Shown piece by piece: positions 63,234-64,000 of a stretch of DNA of 64,000 nucleotides. Source of the DNA: Pseudomonas sp. CBZ-4 (GTDB taxonomy: Bacteria > Pseudomonadota > Gammaproteobacteria > Pseudomonadales > Pseudomonadaceae); NCBI RefSeq assembly GCF_000346755.1, contig NZ_ANNV01000009.1, forward strand, positions 124,001 to 188,000, given 5' to 3'. The position numbers and the translations under genes are program-made. How positions within the stretch are numbered: position 1 is the stretch's first letter; the number at the start of each line of letters is the position of its first letter. Under the pieces are notes generated by a model. It did not search any database and was not told the DNA's origin. It saw only the letters and a list, made by a program, of their open reading frames with translations.

Positions 63234-64000
63234 TTCTTCACGAGCCCACCATAAACCGACAGCAACTTCATAACACCACGATCACCCAATACAGCGCTCA
63301 GTAAGAAAAGCACCAATCGCTTGATAAAAATCGAATCAACCAAATACACCGGAGATAGCGCCAACTCTTTCCGAAGCCTGAAGTTCTCTCGAATAATCGA
63401 CATCATCAAGCTAGGCTTGTTGCTCAGCCCACCCACTCGATGAGACACCACGGAAAAAGGATAAAAGCCGGCGTCCCGCGCCCGGAGCGCACGCAGGATA
63501 AAATGATAGTCACCTATCACCTTATAGCTCTCGTCGAATCCATTCCCCGCTTCAAACAGCGACGCATGATGGAAACAACCCGGGTGGCGTATCGTCATTT
63601 TATTTTTCAAACCAATACGTGCTGCCTCCCAAGGCAGGCCCACCTCGTCGATAAAGGCTCCAGACTGATCAACAAGATTATTTTTACCGTAAACAATCTT
63701 GACATCACGCTCTCCCGCAGCGTCCAAGTGTGCAATTATGGAAGCCAGTGCAGAAGGCGAACTAAAGTAGTCATCACTCCCAAGGAACGTTATCCAGTCA
63801 GCGTCAACCTGCGCCAATGCTTTATTCCACGCATTGTAAACGCCAGAATCCTTCTCACTGGAGAACCTGGCCATTCCGTACTCTTCTATTATTTGCAGCG
63901 TACCGTCTGTACTACCACCATCCTGAATATATAGATCAACATCCTTGAATGTCTGCCCCTTAATAGAGTCCAGGCACTCACGTAGCGTCCGTTCACTATT
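63230..64000 (-). CDS. Family 2 glycosyltransferase (5' part beyond window)
   Basis: The frame runs from its stop at 63230 to the right edge and beyond, so the N-terminus is missing. The visible part starts NSERTLRECLDSIKGQTFKD and includes YIQDGGSTDGT, FSSEKDSGVYNAWNKALAQ, the metal-binding FLGSDDYF and DYHFILRALRARD. It is a GT-A enzyme, similar in layout to the GT2 at 52619. An internal ATG at 63874 is not the start. It overlaps the GT4 gene by four bases and belongs to the same operon. Confidence 0.9.
   Translation of the reverse strand, partial: NSERTLRECLDSIKGQTFKDVDLYIQDGGSTDGTLQIIEEYGMARFSSEKDSGVYNAWNKALAQVDADWITFLGSDDYFSSPSALASIIAHLDAAGERDVKIVYGKNNLVDQSGAFIDEVGLPWEAARIGLKNKMTIRHPGCFHHASLFEAGNGFDESYKVIGDYHFILRALRARDAGFYPFSVVSHRVGGLSNKPSLMMSIIRENFRLRKELALSPVYLVDSIFIKRLVLFLLSAVLGDRGVMKLLSVYGGLVKK

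Overview
The window looks like part of a Pseudomonas chromosome, most likely from the P. fluorescens group. The evidence is the high GC content, the many paired REP elements with the core GCGGGCTTGCCCGCGAT, the abundant lipoprotein OprI, the EarP/EF-P rhamnosylation pair, kdpFABC-DE, and an O-antigen locus ending in wbpL-wbpM-comEA. No rRNA, tRNA, CRISPR array, complete insertion sequence or prophage was seen.

Layout. 1-5 kb: the 3' end of a class II DAHP synthase, a YcaQ-type DNA glycosylase, a DUF1127 protein, two LysR regulators around a TauE/SafE permease. 5-9 kb: ohrR-ohr peroxide resistance with a two-site operator candidate, then efp and earP, then a membrane protein coupled to a Gre-like factor. 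9-15 kb: cysB, a universal stress protein, a 5'-nucleotidase, a ketopantoate-reductase-like enzyme, a thioredoxin-like protein, a PilZ protein, a class I DAHP synthase and a GNAT. 15-21.6 kb: oprI facing an L,D-transpeptidase gene, then the tesA / ybbA-ybbP divergon and greB.

21.7-26.8 kb is the least explained block. A gliding-type (GldA/GldF/GldG-like) ABC operon is divergent from a gene for an unrecognised protein with a proline-rich linker and a long coiled coil. The ATPase has a degenerate signature motif and no H-loop histidine. I regard this as the best candidate for an undescribed system.

27-35.8 kb is housekeeping and cell-surface material: DoxX, an MltF-like lytic transglycosylase, TatD, a chemoreceptor, a DUF962-like protein, a thioesterase, a CHAD protein, a small lipoprotein and a patatin. 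35.8-43.8 kb is the complete potassium system kdpF-A-B-C-D-E, all on the minus strand. It includes a 29-codon kdpF and an upstream set of helically phased GTAAAG repeats that may bind KdpE. 44-48 kb holds an ethanolamine-type permease, a DUF2897 protein, a coupled GntR-DUF1989 pair with a perfect palindrome at the regulator's start, a TetR regulator and ComEA.

48.5-64 kb is an O-antigen locus read entirely leftward: glycosyltransferases, two NAD-dependent epimerases, a Wzx flippase, a Gmd paralogue, gmd, fcl, manC, a GT2 enzyme, a WbpV/WbpK-like reductase, wbpL and wbpM. ManC-Gmd-Fcl would make GDP-L-fucose. WbpM plus the reductase would make the N-acetylated dideoxy sugar that WbpL loads on undecaprenyl phosphate. 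Wzx would flip the finished unit. No Wzy or Wzz is visible, and the locus continues past the right edge. The A+T content rises towards that edge, as expected for transferred O-antigen genes.
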